DNA of 30,671 nucleotides from NCBI GenBank assembly GCA_003248805.1, contig QFQY01000054.1, positions 1 to 30,671 of the forward strand, in the 5' to 3' direction. Both the position numbers and the translations under genes were made by a program. Source of the DNA: Chelatococcus sp. Its GTDB lineage: Bacteria > Pseudomonadota > Alphaproteobacteria > Rhizobiales > Beijerinckiaceae. Positions 7,706 to 15,117 of the stretch are shown here, piece after piece; the first letter of the stretch is position 1; each line of letters opens with the position of its first letter. The notes beneath the pieces are model-generated. The model was not told the DNA's origin, did not search any database, and worked only from the letters and a program-made list of their open reading frames with translations.

Positions 7706-8971
7706 TCAGGCCAGCAACGACCACGCCTTGAGGAAGAAATCGGGCGCGCCGAAATTGCCCGACTTCAAGGCGAGAACGAGGTCGCGGCCGCCGAGCGCAC
7801 GCGTCCAGGGCACGCCGGGGTCGATCTCGGGGCCGATCTCCAGCGTCTCGACCTTCAAGCCCTGCACCACCGCGCCCGAGGTCTCGCCGCCCGCGACGAG
7901 CAGCCGCGAGACGCCGCCCGCGACCAGGCGCCGCGCGATCTCGGCGAAGGCGTGCTCGACGATGGCGCCGGCCTCCTCGCGCCCGAGCTTGTCCTGCACG
8001 GCGGCGACCTCAGCGGGATCGTCGCTCGAATAGAGCAGGAAGGGCGTGCCGGGGGCCTGCGCCAGTGCCCAATCCGCCAGCGCGGCTGCATCCTGCGTGC
8101 CGCCCGAGAGGGCGAGCGGGTCGACCTTGAGCGCCGGATAGCCGGCCTCGCGCGCCTTGGCGATCTGCCCGCGCGTGGCGGCCGAGCAGCTTCCCGACAG
8201 GATGCCGGCACGGCCGGCGGGCGCGGCGAAAGCGGTGTCGGCGGCCCGCGGCGCCAGCAGGCCCGCGCGGCGGAAATTCTCGGGCAGGCCCATGGCGATC
8301 CCGGAGCCGCCGGTCAGCAGCGGCACCCCCGCGATCGCCTCTCCGAGCGTGAGCAGATCCTCGTTCGTCAGCGCGTCGGTGACGGCATAGCGCACGCCCT
8401 CCCCCGCCAGCGCGTCGAGGCGCGCGCGCACAGCTTCCGCCCCCTTGCGGATGGTGGCGTAGTCGACGAGGCCGACCGGCGCCCGGGTCTGCGCCGCCAT
8501 CAGCCGGACCAGGCTCGAATCGCGCATCGGCGTCAGCGGATGGTCCTTCATCGGGCTCTCGTGCAGCGGCACGGCGCCGACGAAGAGATAGCCCTGGTAG
8601 ATCGAGCGGCCATTCGCGGGAAAGGCGGGGCAGACGATGGCGATCTTCGCGCCCAGACGTTCGGCCAGCGCGTCCGCGACCGGGCCGATATTGCCCTTCG
8701 GCGTCGAATCGAAGGTCGAGCAGTATTTGAACAGGATCTGGCGCGCGCCGCCGGCGAGCAGGGCCTCGCAGGCGGCGAGCGACTCCGCCACCGCCTCGGC
8801 GGCCGGGTTGGTGCGCGATTTGAGCGCGACGACGATGGCATCGGCCTCGGGCAAGGCCGCTCCCGGCGCCGGCGCGCCGATCACCTGCAGCGTCCGCATG
8901 CCGGCGCGGCTCAGCATCAGCGCGACATCGGTCGCGCCCGTCATGTCGTCGGCGATCACGCCCAGAAGCAT
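7706..8971 (-). CDS. otnK: Four-carbon acid sugar kinase family protein (OtnK-like, DUF1537)
   Basis: This 421-residue cytoplasmic kinase belongs to the family that phosphorylates 3-oxo-tetronates or erythronates. The N-terminal domain opens with LLGVIADDMTGATDVA and contains KYCSTFDSTPKGNIGPV (about 95-111), the substrate-domain signature of OtnK. The C-terminal nucleotide domain shows LLVAGGETSGAV and LALKSGNFG near the end, both typical. The start at 8971 has GGGAG with a 7-nt spacer. Elsewhere otnK sits with an aldolase (otnC), an isomerase and a dehydrogenase of tetronate breakdown. None is here, and it leads matA and matB instead. The family is confident. The exact substrate is inferred only from similarity, and the gene symbol should be read as family-level. 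Confidence 0.85.
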   Translation of the reverse strand: MLLGVIADDMTGATDVALMLSRAGMRTLQVIGAPAPGAALPEADAIVVALKSRTNPAAEAVAESLAACEALLAGGARQILFKYCSTFDSTPKGNIGPVADALAERLGAKIAIVCPAFPANGRSIYQGYLFVGAVPLHESPMKDHPLTPMRDSSLVRLMAAQTRAPVGLVDYATIRKGAEAVRARLDALAGEGVRYAVTDALTNEDLLTLGEAIAGVPLLTGGSGIAMGLPENFRRAGLLAPRAADTAFAAPAGRAGILSGSCSAATRGQIAKAREAGYPALKVDPLALSGGTQDAAALADWALAQAPGTPFLLYSSDDPAEVAAVQDKLGREEAGAIVEHAFAEIARRLVAGGVSRLLVAGGETSGAVVQGLKVETLEIGPEIDPGVPWTRALGGRDLVLALKSGNFGAPDFFLKAWSLLA

Positions 8972-9251
8972 TTCGTTTCTCCCTGCAGGCCGGCGGTCGA
9001 TCGCCACCGGTCTCGTCGCTGACGCCTTTCGTAGACCGAGCCGGCCCGAAGCGCGACCCCGGCCGGCGCGGCAGGCGAATTGCATGCAGGGCAGCCGCTG
9101 CAAGGCGTACAGGTTCCGGCGAGTGGGGGCTCCCCGAGCCGGTCGACGCCGGCAGCGATACCGGGCAGATTGGTCCCGTTCGGGACGAGATGACGGGATA
9201 GCCCAGCGCGCGACCGCGAGCGTCGCGTGCACCGCCGAGAGGGGAAGCACG
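8972..9251. promoter_or_regulatory. Divergent promoter region between otnK-like gene and peptide-binding protein gene
   Basis: These 280 bp hold no convincing gene. They contain a candidate sigma-54 promoter reading right (9069-9085) and a near-perfect palindrome GTCCCG-TT-CGGGAC (9173-9186) that could bind a regulator of either operon. TTGCA (9080-9084) and TGCAA (9100-9104) form a loose inverted pair. No good sigma-70 promoter was recognised for the otnK operon. Confidence 0.5.
9069..9085 (+). promoter_or_regulatory. Candidate sigma-54 promoter for the first peptide ABC operon
   Basis: The plus strand reads CGGCAGGCGAATTGCAT. GG and GC are exactly 10 bases apart, with GGCA at -24 and a full TTGCA at -12. 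It deviates from TGGCAC-N5-TTGCW at the first T and the last C of the -24 box. The predicted start is near 9095, giving a leader of about 155 nt. It is weaker than the two sites upstream of the other binding-protein genes. Confidence 0.35.
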
Positions 9252-10760
9252 ATGAGGAAGCTGACGACGACCCTGGCCTGTGCCGCCATCCTGACGCTGG
9301 GCGCCCTGCCGGCGGCGGCCCAGGCCCCGTCGACCCTCCGGATCGGCCTGCAGGAGGACCCCGACGTCCTCGACCCGCACAAGGCGCGCACCTTCGTCGG
9401 GCGTATCGTGTTCACGGGCCTGTGCGACAAGCTGCTGGACCTGACGCCCGATCTCAAGATCGTCCCGCAGCTCGCGACGGAATGGTCCTTCTCGCCCGAC
9501 GGGCTGACGCTGACGATGAAACTTCGCACCGATGCCAGGTTCCATGACGGCGACACGTTCGATTCAGCCGGGGCCAAGGCCAATCTGGAACGCGCGCGCA
9601 CCCTTCCCGACTCGCTGCGCAAGTCGGAGCTCGCCTCGATCGACAGCATCGAGGCTCCCGACGCCTCCACCCTGGTCCTTAAGCTCAAGCGCCCCGACGC
9701 GACGCTGCTCGCGCAGCTTACCGACCGGGCCGGCATGATGCTGGCGCCCAAGAGCCTGGCGGGTGATGTCGGCGCCAAGCCCGTCTGCTCGGGCCCCTAC
9801 AAATTCGTCGAGCGCGTCCAGAACGACCGGATCGTGCTGGAGAAATTCAAGGAGCACTGGGACGCGGCGAACTACCATTTCGACCGCGTGCTCTACCGCT
9901 CCATCCCGGACACGACCGTGCGCCTCGCCAATCTGCGCTCCGGCGAGCTCGACATGCTGGAGCGTCTGGCCGCGACCGACGTCAAGTCGGCGCAGTCCGA
10001 CAAGAGCCTGAAGGTCGAGCCCATGCCCAATCTCGGCTATCAGGGCATCACCGTGAACGTCGCCAATGGCGAGGGCGCCAGCCAGCCCATCGCCAAGGAC
10101 AAGCGGATCCGGCAGGCGCTGTCGCTCTCGATCGACCGCAAGGTGCTGACCCAGGTGGTGTTCGACGGCCTCTATGCGCCGGTGGTCCAGCCCTTCCCGC
10201 CGACCAGCCCCTATGTCAGCGCGGCCTTCCCGGTTCCCGAGCGCGACGTTGCCAAGGCCAAGGCCCTTCTGAAGGCGGCCGGCCACGAGAAGGTCTCGGT
10301 CGAGGTCTTCATCACCAACAACCCCGTCCATGCCCAGATCGGCCAGGTCATCCAGGCGATGGCCCAGGAGGCCGGCATCGACCTCCAGCTCCGCTCGACC
10401 GAACTGGCGAGCCAGCTCCGGGACCAGCAGCAGGGCAAGTTCCAGACGAGCCGCGTCGGCTGGTCCGGACGCGCCGACCCGGACGGCAACCTGCACCAGT
10501 TCGTCACCACCAAGGGTGCCCAGAACGACGGTCGCTACAGCAATGCCGAGGTCGACCGGCTGCTCGACCAGGCCCGCACGATCTACGATCCGGCAGAACG
10601 CAAGAAGCTTTACGACGCCGCGCAGGCGATCCTGCAGGACGAGCTTCCGCTGATCTATCTCTACAACGAGACGGTGTTCTTCGCGCTGCGCTCCAACATC
10701 AGCGGCTTCAGGATCAGCCCGGACGGCATGATCCGGCTGGCGGGGATCAAGCGGTCTTGA
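9252..10760 (+). CDS. ABC transporter substrate-binding protein, family 5 (peptide/Opp-Dpp type)
   Basis: This 502-residue periplasmic binding protein begins with a clear Sec signal peptide (MRKLTTTLACAAILTLGALPAAAQA, given here only for its Lys-Arg start, hydrophobic core and AQA cleavage site). The mature protein has the family-5 hallmarks: LRIGLQEDPDVLDPHKA, LATEWSFSPDGLTLTMKL, FHDGDTFDSAGAKANLER, and later SGPYKFVE and IRQALSLSIDRK. Such proteins bind oligopeptides, glutathione, nickel chelates or opines. A purine-rich AGAGGGG precedes the ATG. It begins an operon with two permeases and then a gamma-glutamyltransferase-like enzyme, which suggests a gamma-glutamyl or other peptide ligand (inference). 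A 208-bp gap containing a repeat separates it from the first permease. Confidence 0.93.
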   Translation: MRKLTTTLACAAILTLGALPAAAQAPSTLRIGLQEDPDVLDPHKARTFVGRIVFTGLCDKLLDLTPDLKIVPQLATEWSFSPDGLTLTMKLRTDARFHDGDTFDSAGAKANLERARTLPDSLRKSELASIDSIEAPDASTLVLKLKRPDATLLAQLTDRAGMMLAPKSLAGDVGAKPVCSGPYKFVERVQNDRIVLEKFKEHWDAANYHFDRVLYRSIPDTTVRLANLRSGELDMLERLAATDVKSAQSDKSLKVEPMPNLGYQGITVNVANGEGASQPIAKDKRIRQALSLSIDRKVLTQVVFDGLYAPVVQPFPPTSPYVSAAFPVPERDVAKAKALLKAAGHEKVSVEVFITNNPVHAQIGQVIQAMAQEAGIDLQLRSTELASQLRDQQQGKFQTSRVGWSGRADPDGNLHQFVTTKGAQNDGRYSNAEVDRLLDQARTIYDPAERKKLYDAAQAILQDELPLIYLYNETVFFALRSNISGFRISPDGMIRLAGIKRS

Positions 10761-10784
10761 TGGCTTCCGTGTCCGTTCGCAGGA

Positions 10785-10962
10785 AGGAGCTTCCCTTCCC
10801 CCTCGTGGGGAAGGGAGAGGGATGGGGGGCGAGCGACCGGGTGAGCGTTGGCTCCAAGAAGCCGATGGCATTCGCCGGCCAGCACGATCCCGACATCGAT
10901 CGCCTCGGCTTTCCGCCCCTCACCCCTACCTCCTCCCCACAAGGGGGAGGGGAACAGCGCGG
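10785..10962. repeat. GC-rich composite inverted repeat between binding-protein and permease genes
   Basis: The left part has a C-rich run, a short hairpin and GGGAGAGGGATGGGGGGC. The right part mirrors it with GCCCCTCACCCC-like sequence and CCCCACAAGGGGGAGGGG. The same architecture (hairpin, gagggatgagggg, about 100 bp, cccctcaccc, hairpin) recurs at 18682-18830. The right end supplies the only purine-rich stretch before the permease ATG at 10969, so the repeat may also donate its ribosome site. It could lower permease expression relative to the binding protein. Confidence 0.65.
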
Positions 10963-10968
10963 CGCGCC

Positions 10969-11916
10969 ATGCTGACGCTGATCGGCCGCCGCGTCCTGAT
11001 CGCGATCCCGACGCTCTTCCTCGTCTCGCTCTTCGTCTTCGCGCTGCAGCGGGCCCTGCCGGGCGATCCGTTCCTCGTCATCGCGGGCGAGGAGCGCGAT
11101 CCGGAGGTGATCGCGCGGCTGCGCGAGATCTACCGCATGGACGATCCCGTCATCGTGCAGTTCTTCGCCTGGCTCTGGCAGGTCATGCAGGGCGATTTCG
11201 GCCGCTCGCTGCGCACCGGCGAGCCCGTTCTGGGGCTGATCCTGCAGAAGCTCCCGGTCACGCTCCAGCTCGCGACGGCGGCGATCCTCGTCGCGGTCGC
11301 CATCGGCATCCCGGCCGGCGTGCTGGCGGCGCGGCGCAAGGGGACGGCCGTCGACTATTCGACGAGCGCGCTCGCGCTGTCGGGCCTGTCGATCCCGAAT
11401 TTCTGGCTCGGCATCATGCTGATCCTGGTCGTCTCGGTCGAGCTGAAATGGCTGCCGGCCTCTGGCTACGAGCCGATCCTGACCGATCCGAAAGCGGCGA
11501 TCGAACGGCTGATCATGCCGGCCTTCGTGCTCGGCTCGGGGCTCGCCGCCTTCCTCATGCGCCATACCCGCTCGGCCATGCTGGAGGTGCTGCGCTCCGA
11601 TTATGTGCGCACCGCCCGCGCCAAGGGGCTGGACGAGGATACGGTCGTCCACCGCCATGCCCTGCGCAACGCGCTGGTGCCGATCATCACCCTGACCACC
11701 CTGCTGTTCGGCGAACTGCTGGCGGGCGCCGTGCTGACCGAACAGGTCTTCACCATTCCGGGCTTCGGCAAGCTGATCGTCGATGCGGTCTTCAACCGCG
11801 ACTATGGCGTGGTGCAGGGCGTCGTGCTGTGCACCGCGATCGGCTTCATCCTGATGAACCTGCTGGCTGACGTGCTCTACATCCTCGCCAATCCACGCCT
11901 GAGGACGGGCTCGTGA
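10969..11916 (+). CDS. Peptide ABC transporter permease (DppB/OppB-like)
   Basis: This 315-residue inner-membrane permease has about six transmembrane segments. It opens MLTLIGRRVLIAIPTLFLVS and has the DppB/OppB features ALPGDPF, GDFGRSL, SGLSIPNFWLGIML, the EAA-loop region YVRTARAKGLDEDTVVHRHALRNAL that docks on the ATPase, and FTIPGFGKLIVDAVFNRDY. The ATG at 10969 was chosen because it begins exactly at the family N-terminus. The reading frame upstream runs through the repeat. The stop overlaps the GTG start of the next permease. It should pair with the next gene to form the channel for the binding protein at 9252-10760. No ATPase gene follows. Confidence 0.93.
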   Translation: MLTLIGRRVLIAIPTLFLVSLFVFALQRALPGDPFLVIAGEERDPEVIARLREIYRMDDPVIVQFFAWLWQVMQGDFGRSLRTGEPVLGLILQKLPVTLQLATAAILVAVAIGIPAGVLAARRKGTAVDYSTSALALSGLSIPNFWLGIMLILVVSVELKWLPASGYEPILTDPKAAIERLIMPAFVLGSGLAAFLMRHTRSAMLEVLRSDYVRTARAKGLDEDTVVHRHALRNALVPIITLTTLLFGELLAGAVLTEQVFTIPGFGKLIVDAVFNRDYGVVQGVVLCTAIGFILMNLLADVLYILANPRLRTGS

Positions 11917-12788
11917 CGGCTGCCGCCATCGAGACGTCGAGCGCGCCCGCGCCTCGGACCCGCCCCGGCACGCTGAGGCGCCTGCTGCGCAACCGCTCGG
12001 CCCTGATCGGCGGCACGATCGTGCTCGCCTTCGTGGCCATGGCGCTGCTCGCGCCGCTCCTGCCGCTGGCGGACCCGATCAAGTCGAACTTCCTCGCCAT
12101 CCGCAAGCCGCCCTCGGAACTCTACTGGTTCGGCACCGACGAGCTCGGGCGCGACCAGGTCTCGCGGCTGTTCTTCGGCGCGCAGGCCTCGCTGCTGGCG
12201 GGCATCGTCTCGGTCTGCATCGCGCTCGCCATCGGCATCCCCTTCGGCCTGCTGGCCGGCTGGTTCGGCGGGTGGCTCGACATCGTCGTTTCGCGGGTGA
12301 CGGAGGCGCTGCTCGCCTGCCCCTTCCTGATCCTCGCCATCGCGCTGGCCGCCGCGCTCGGCCCTTCGCTCGTCAATGCGATGATCGCCATCGGGCTTTC
12401 GGCGGTGCCGATCTTCATCCGGCTGGTGCGCGCGCAGGTCATGACCGTGAAGGCGGAGGATTTCGTCGAGGGCGCGCGCGCGGTCGGTGCCGGCCATCTG
12501 CGGCTGATGCTGGTCCACGTCCTGCCCAACACGCTGTCGCCGATCATCGTCCAGTCGACACTGTTCATGGCGCAGGCCATCATCCTCGAGGCGTCGCTCT
12601 CCTTCCTCGGGCTGGGGCAGCAGCCGCCACACCCGTCCTGGGGCCAGATGCTGAACGTCGCGAAGAACTTCATGGAGCAGGCGCCCTGGATGTCGGTCGC
12701 GCCCGGCCTCGCCATCTTCCTGGCCGTTCTGGGCTTCAACCTGCTCGGCGACGGCCTGCGCGACGCGCTCGACCCCAAAGAAAACTGA
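11913..12788 (+). CDS. Peptide ABC transporter permease (DppC/OppC-like)
   Basis: This 291-residue second permease has a cytoplasmic Ala/Pro-rich N-terminus and about six membrane segments. DppC/OppC features are LLRNRSALIGGTIV, YWFGTDELGRDQVSRLFFGAQ, the EAA loop around FVEGARAVGAGHLRLMLVHVLPN, and the end NLLGDGLRDALDPK. It starts with GTG at 11913, overlapping the previous stop as GTGA, which indicates translational coupling. Its stop codon lies within an 18-bp palindrome (12782-12799). After it comes the repeat-flanked GIY-YIG insertion and then the gamma-glutamyltransferase-like gene. Confidence 0.93.
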   Translation: MTAAAIETSSAPAPRTRPGTLRRLLRNRSALIGGTIVLAFVAMALLAPLLPLADPIKSNFLAIRKPPSELYWFGTDELGRDQVSRLFFGAQASLLAGIVSVCIALAIGIPFGLLAGWFGGWLDIVVSRVTEALLACPFLILAIALAAALGPSLVNAMIAIGLSAVPIFIRLVRAQVMTVKAEDFVEGARAVGAGHLRLMLVHVLPNTLSPIIVQSTLFMAQAIILEASLSFLGLGQQPPHPSWGQMLNVAKNFMEQAPWMSVAPGLAIFLAVLGFNLLGDGLRDALDPKEN

Positions 12789-12799
12789 CGTGTCAGTTT
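12782..12799. other. 18-bp palindrome over the permease stop codon
   Basis: AAACTGAC-GT-GTCAGTTT is a perfect inverted repeat with 8-bp arms, and the TGA stop of the permease is inside it. It is AT-richer than its surroundings and ends in TTTA. It could be a protein-binding site or a small terminator-like hairpin, but the 2-nt spacer means the inner pairs must open in RNA. Confidence 0.5.
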
Positions 12800-12804
12800 A
12801 CTCC

Positions 12805-12847
12805 AGCCCTCATCCTGAGGAGGCCCGCAGGGCCGTCTCGAAGGATG
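12805..12847 (+). repeat. REP-like palindromic repeat, left copy flanking GIY-YIG gene
   Basis: The 43-bp unit is made of AGCCCTCATCCTGAGGAG, a hairpin GGCCC-GCA-GGGCC, and GTCTCGAAGGATG. The right copy at 13222-13264 has the same outer parts in inverted orientation but a different, still fully paired, inner stem. This type of element is common between genes in Hyphomicrobiales genomes (recognition from experience). Confidence 0.85.
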
Positions 12848-12880
12848 CTCCAGAAGACGCCGACATGGGCGACCGTAACG

Positions 12881-13189
12881 ATGCGCCTCCATGACGGCTG
12901 CTGGCTTTATATTGCCGAATGCAGCGACGGCAGCTTCTATGTCGGCACGACCAGAGGTGACGTTGCGACACGCATCGGCGAGCACAATGCCGGTCTGCGC
13001 CAAGGCAGCTACACGTTCAAGCGCCGCCCGGTCACCCTGCTGTTTGCCGAGCACTATCCGAACATCACCGATGCGATCGCCATGGAGCGACGCGTCAAAG
13101 GCTGGTCGCGAAGGAAGAAGATGGCCATGATTAACGGCAATTGGCACCAACTGTCCGAACTCTCCCGGCGCGGCAGACGTTCCGGCTAG
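12881..13189 (+). CDS. Small GIY-YIG nuclease-domain protein
   Basis: This 102-residue protein consists almost only of a GIY-YIG domain. The two motifs appear as WLYIAECSDGSFYVG (about 8-22), followed by the conserved arginine and histidine in ATRIGEHNAG, an FKRRPVTLLFAEHY strand, and the catalytic metal-binding glutamate in AIAMERRVKGWSRRKK. It resembles stand-alone UPF0213/YhbQ-type putative endonucleases. The start at 12881 opens the domain directly. An alternative in-frame ATG at 12845 lies inside the left repeat and would add 12 residues. The ribosome site is weak. Inverted copies of a 43-bp repeat lie 33 bp on both sides, and the unit interrupts a transporter/enzyme operon, which suggests it arrived with the repeats. 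The function is unproven. Confidence 0.85.
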   Translation: MRLHDGCWLYIAECSDGSFYVGTTRGDVATRIGEHNAGLRQGSYTFKRRPVTLLFAEHYPNITDAIAMERRVKGWSRRKKMAMINGNWHQLSELSRRGRRSG

Positions 13190-13221
13190 GCTAGGCGGCA
13201 ACGGCTCAGAGCCTTCCGGAT

Positions 13222-13264
13222 CATCCTTCGAGACGCCGCTTCGCGGCTCCTCAGGATGAGGGCT
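13222..13264 (-). repeat. REP-like palindromic repeat, right copy flanking GIY-YIG gene
   Basis: This is the inverted partner of the repeat at 12805-12847. The outer 18 and 13 bp are identical to the left copy after reverse complementing. The inner stem reads GCCGC-GAA-GCGGC instead of GGCCC-GCA-GGGCC, so paired positions changed together. Confidence 0.85.
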
Positions 13265-13304
13265 CACCCAATCGACACTCTCATTCAGCAGAGCGACAGG
13301 ACCC

Positions 13305-15104
13305 ATGTTCACCACCCGCCCGGAAATCCTCGGCACCTTCGGTGTCGTGACCTCGACGCACTGGCTCGCCACCGCCTCGGGCATGGCCATGCTGGAAAAG
13401 GGCGGCAACGCCTTCGATGCCTGCGCGGCCGCCGCCTTCGTGCTGCAGGTCGTCGAGCCGCATCTGGTCGGGCCGGCCGGCGAGGTGCCGGCGATCTTCT
13501 ATTCGGCCGACTCGAAGAAGGTCGAGGTGCTCTGCGGCCAGGGCACCGCCCCGGCCGCCGCGACGATTCCCGCCTTCAAGGCGCTCGGACTCGATCTCGT
13601 GCCGGGCTCCGGCCTGTTGGCGACGGTGGTGCCCGGCGCCTTCGGCGCCTGGATGACGCTGCTGCGCGACCATGGCCGCCTGCCGCTGCGCGAGGTGCTG
13701 GAGCCGGCGATCGGCTATTTCGAGAACGGGCATCCGATGCTGCCGCGCGTCTCGAATTCCATCGCCGAACTCACCGAGCTGTTCACCGGCGAATGGCCGA
13801 CATCGGGCGCGGTCTATCTGCCGGGCGGCAAGGCGCCGGAGGCGCGCAAGCTCTTTCGCAACCCGGCCGCCGCCGCGACCTACAGGCGCATCCTCTCGGA
13901 GTCGGAAGCCGGCGGCGGCAGCCGCGAGAAGCAGATCCAGGCCGCCTATGACGCCTGGTACAAGGGCTTCGTCGCCGAGGCGATGGACCGCTTCTGCCGC
14001 GAGACCGAGGTGATGGATTCCTCGGGCAGGCGCCACAAGGGCTTCCTCAGCGCCGACGACATGGCCCGCTGGCAGCCGCATTACGAAGCGCCCGCCTCGG
14101 TGAATTATCACGGCTGGGACGTGTTCAAGATCGGCCCCTGGGGCCAGGGCCCGGTCTTCCTGCAGACGCTGAAGATTCTGGAGGGCATCGACCTCGCCGC
14201 CATGGGGCCGGCCAGCGCGGCGTTCGTCCACACCGTCGCGGAGGCGATGAAGCTCGCCTTCGCCGACCGCGAGGCCTATTACGGCGACCCCGATTTCGTG
14301 AAGGTGCCGCTGGCGACCCTGCTCTCCGAGGACTACGCGGCCGGGCGGCGCAGCCTGATCGGCGAGAGCGCCTCGCGCGAGCTGCGGCCCGGCAGCATCC
14401 CCGGTTTCGAGAAGCAGGTCGCCCTGGCGCTGGCGGCGCTCGGGGCCGTCGGCGGAACGGCGGGCGGCGGCGCCACCGTCGGCGAACCCACCATGGCCTC
14501 GATGGTCGCGGCCGGCCGACGCGGCGACACGGTCCACATCGACGTCATCGACCAGTGGGGCAACATGATCTCGGCCACGCCGTCGGGCGGCTGGTTGCAA
14601 TCCTCCCCCGTCATCCCGGAACTCGGCTTCGGGCTCAACACGCGCGCCCAGATGTTCTGGCTGGAGGAAGGGCTGCCCGCCTCGCTAGCTCCCGGCAAGC
14701 GGCCGCGCACGACGCTGACGCCCACGCTCGCCTTCGAGAACGGCGAGCCCCGGCTTGCCTTCGGCACGCCGGGCGGGGACCAGCAGGAGCAGTGGCAGCT
14801 CGGCCTGTTCCTGCGCCGTGTCCATCACGGCCTCAACCTGCAGGAGGCGATCGACCTGCCGCTGTTCCACACCCAGCATTTCCCCTCCTCCTTCTATCCG
14901 CGCGGCTCGCGGCCGGGCCATCTGGCGGTGGAGGACAGCATCGGCGAGGCGGTTTTGTCCGAGCTCGCGCGGCGCGGGCATGAGCTGGAGCGCGCGCCGG
15001 CCTGGACGATCGGGCGCCTGACCGCCGCCGAGAAGAGCGCCGACGGCCTCTTGCGCGCGGCGGCAACCCCGCGTCTGATGCAGGCCTACGCCGCCGGACG
15101 CTGA
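13305..15104 (+). CDS. Gamma-glutamyltransferase family protein (Ntn hydrolase)
   Basis: This 599-residue proenzyme of the gamma-glutamyltranspeptidase family is expected to cleave itself before T409 in GDTVHIDVIDQWGN, giving large and small subunits with that Thr as nucleophile. Other family features are GGNAFDACAAAAFVLQVVEPH near the N-terminus, PWGQGPVFLQTLKIL, the oxyanion/glutamate-binding loop SATPSGGWLQSSP, and FGTPGGDQQEQWQ. The N-terminus (MFTTRPEILGTFGVV) has no signal peptide, unlike classic periplasmic GGT, so it probably acts in the cytoplasm on imported compounds. AGGA precedes the ATG. It lies in line with the peptide importer upstream and is followed 13 nt later by the DUF1028 gene. 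The true substrate (gamma-glutamyl peptide, cephalosporin-like amide or other) is unknown. Confidence 0.9.
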   Translation: MFTTRPEILGTFGVVTSTHWLATASGMAMLEKGGNAFDACAAAAFVLQVVEPHLVGPAGEVPAIFYSADSKKVEVLCGQGTAPAAATIPAFKALGLDLVPGSGLLATVVPGAFGAWMTLLRDHGRLPLREVLEPAIGYFENGHPMLPRVSNSIAELTELFTGEWPTSGAVYLPGGKAPEARKLFRNPAAAATYRRILSESEAGGGSREKQIQAAYDAWYKGFVAEAMDRFCRETEVMDSSGRRHKGFLSADDMARWQPHYEAPASVNYHGWDVFKIGPWGQGPVFLQTLKILEGIDLAAMGPASAAFVHTVAEAMKLAFADREAYYGDPDFVKVPLATLLSEDYAAGRRSLIGESASRELRPGSIPGFEKQVALALAALGAVGGTAGGGATVGEPTMASMVAAGRRGDTVHIDVIDQWGNMISATPSGGWLQSSPVIPELGFGLNTRAQMFWLEEGLPASLAPGKRPRTTLTPTLAFENGEPRLAFGTPGGDQQEQWQLGLFLRRVHHGLNLQEAIDLPLFHTQHFPSSFYPRGSRPGHLAVEDSIGEAVLSELARRGHELERAPAWTIGRLTAAEKSADGLLRAAATPRLMQAYAAGR

Positions 15105-15117
15105 GAGGGTTGCACGC

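Noticed and set aside
4650..7731. Long plus-strand open frames opposite matB and malonyl-CoA decarboxylase
   Set aside because: Same codon-bias shadow. No motif or ribosome site, and the minus-strand proteins are unambiguous.
9080..9104. TTGCA...TGCAA inverted pair as a LacI/GntR operator
   Set aside because: The arms are only 5 bp with a 15-bp spacer, too weak in this composition, and the left arm coincides with the candidate -12 box.
10747..11658. Minus-strand frame across the composite repeat and permease
   Set aside because: Its C-terminus is translated repeat of the PHPSPFPTRGKG kind, a familiar artefact, and the rest is antisense to a permease.
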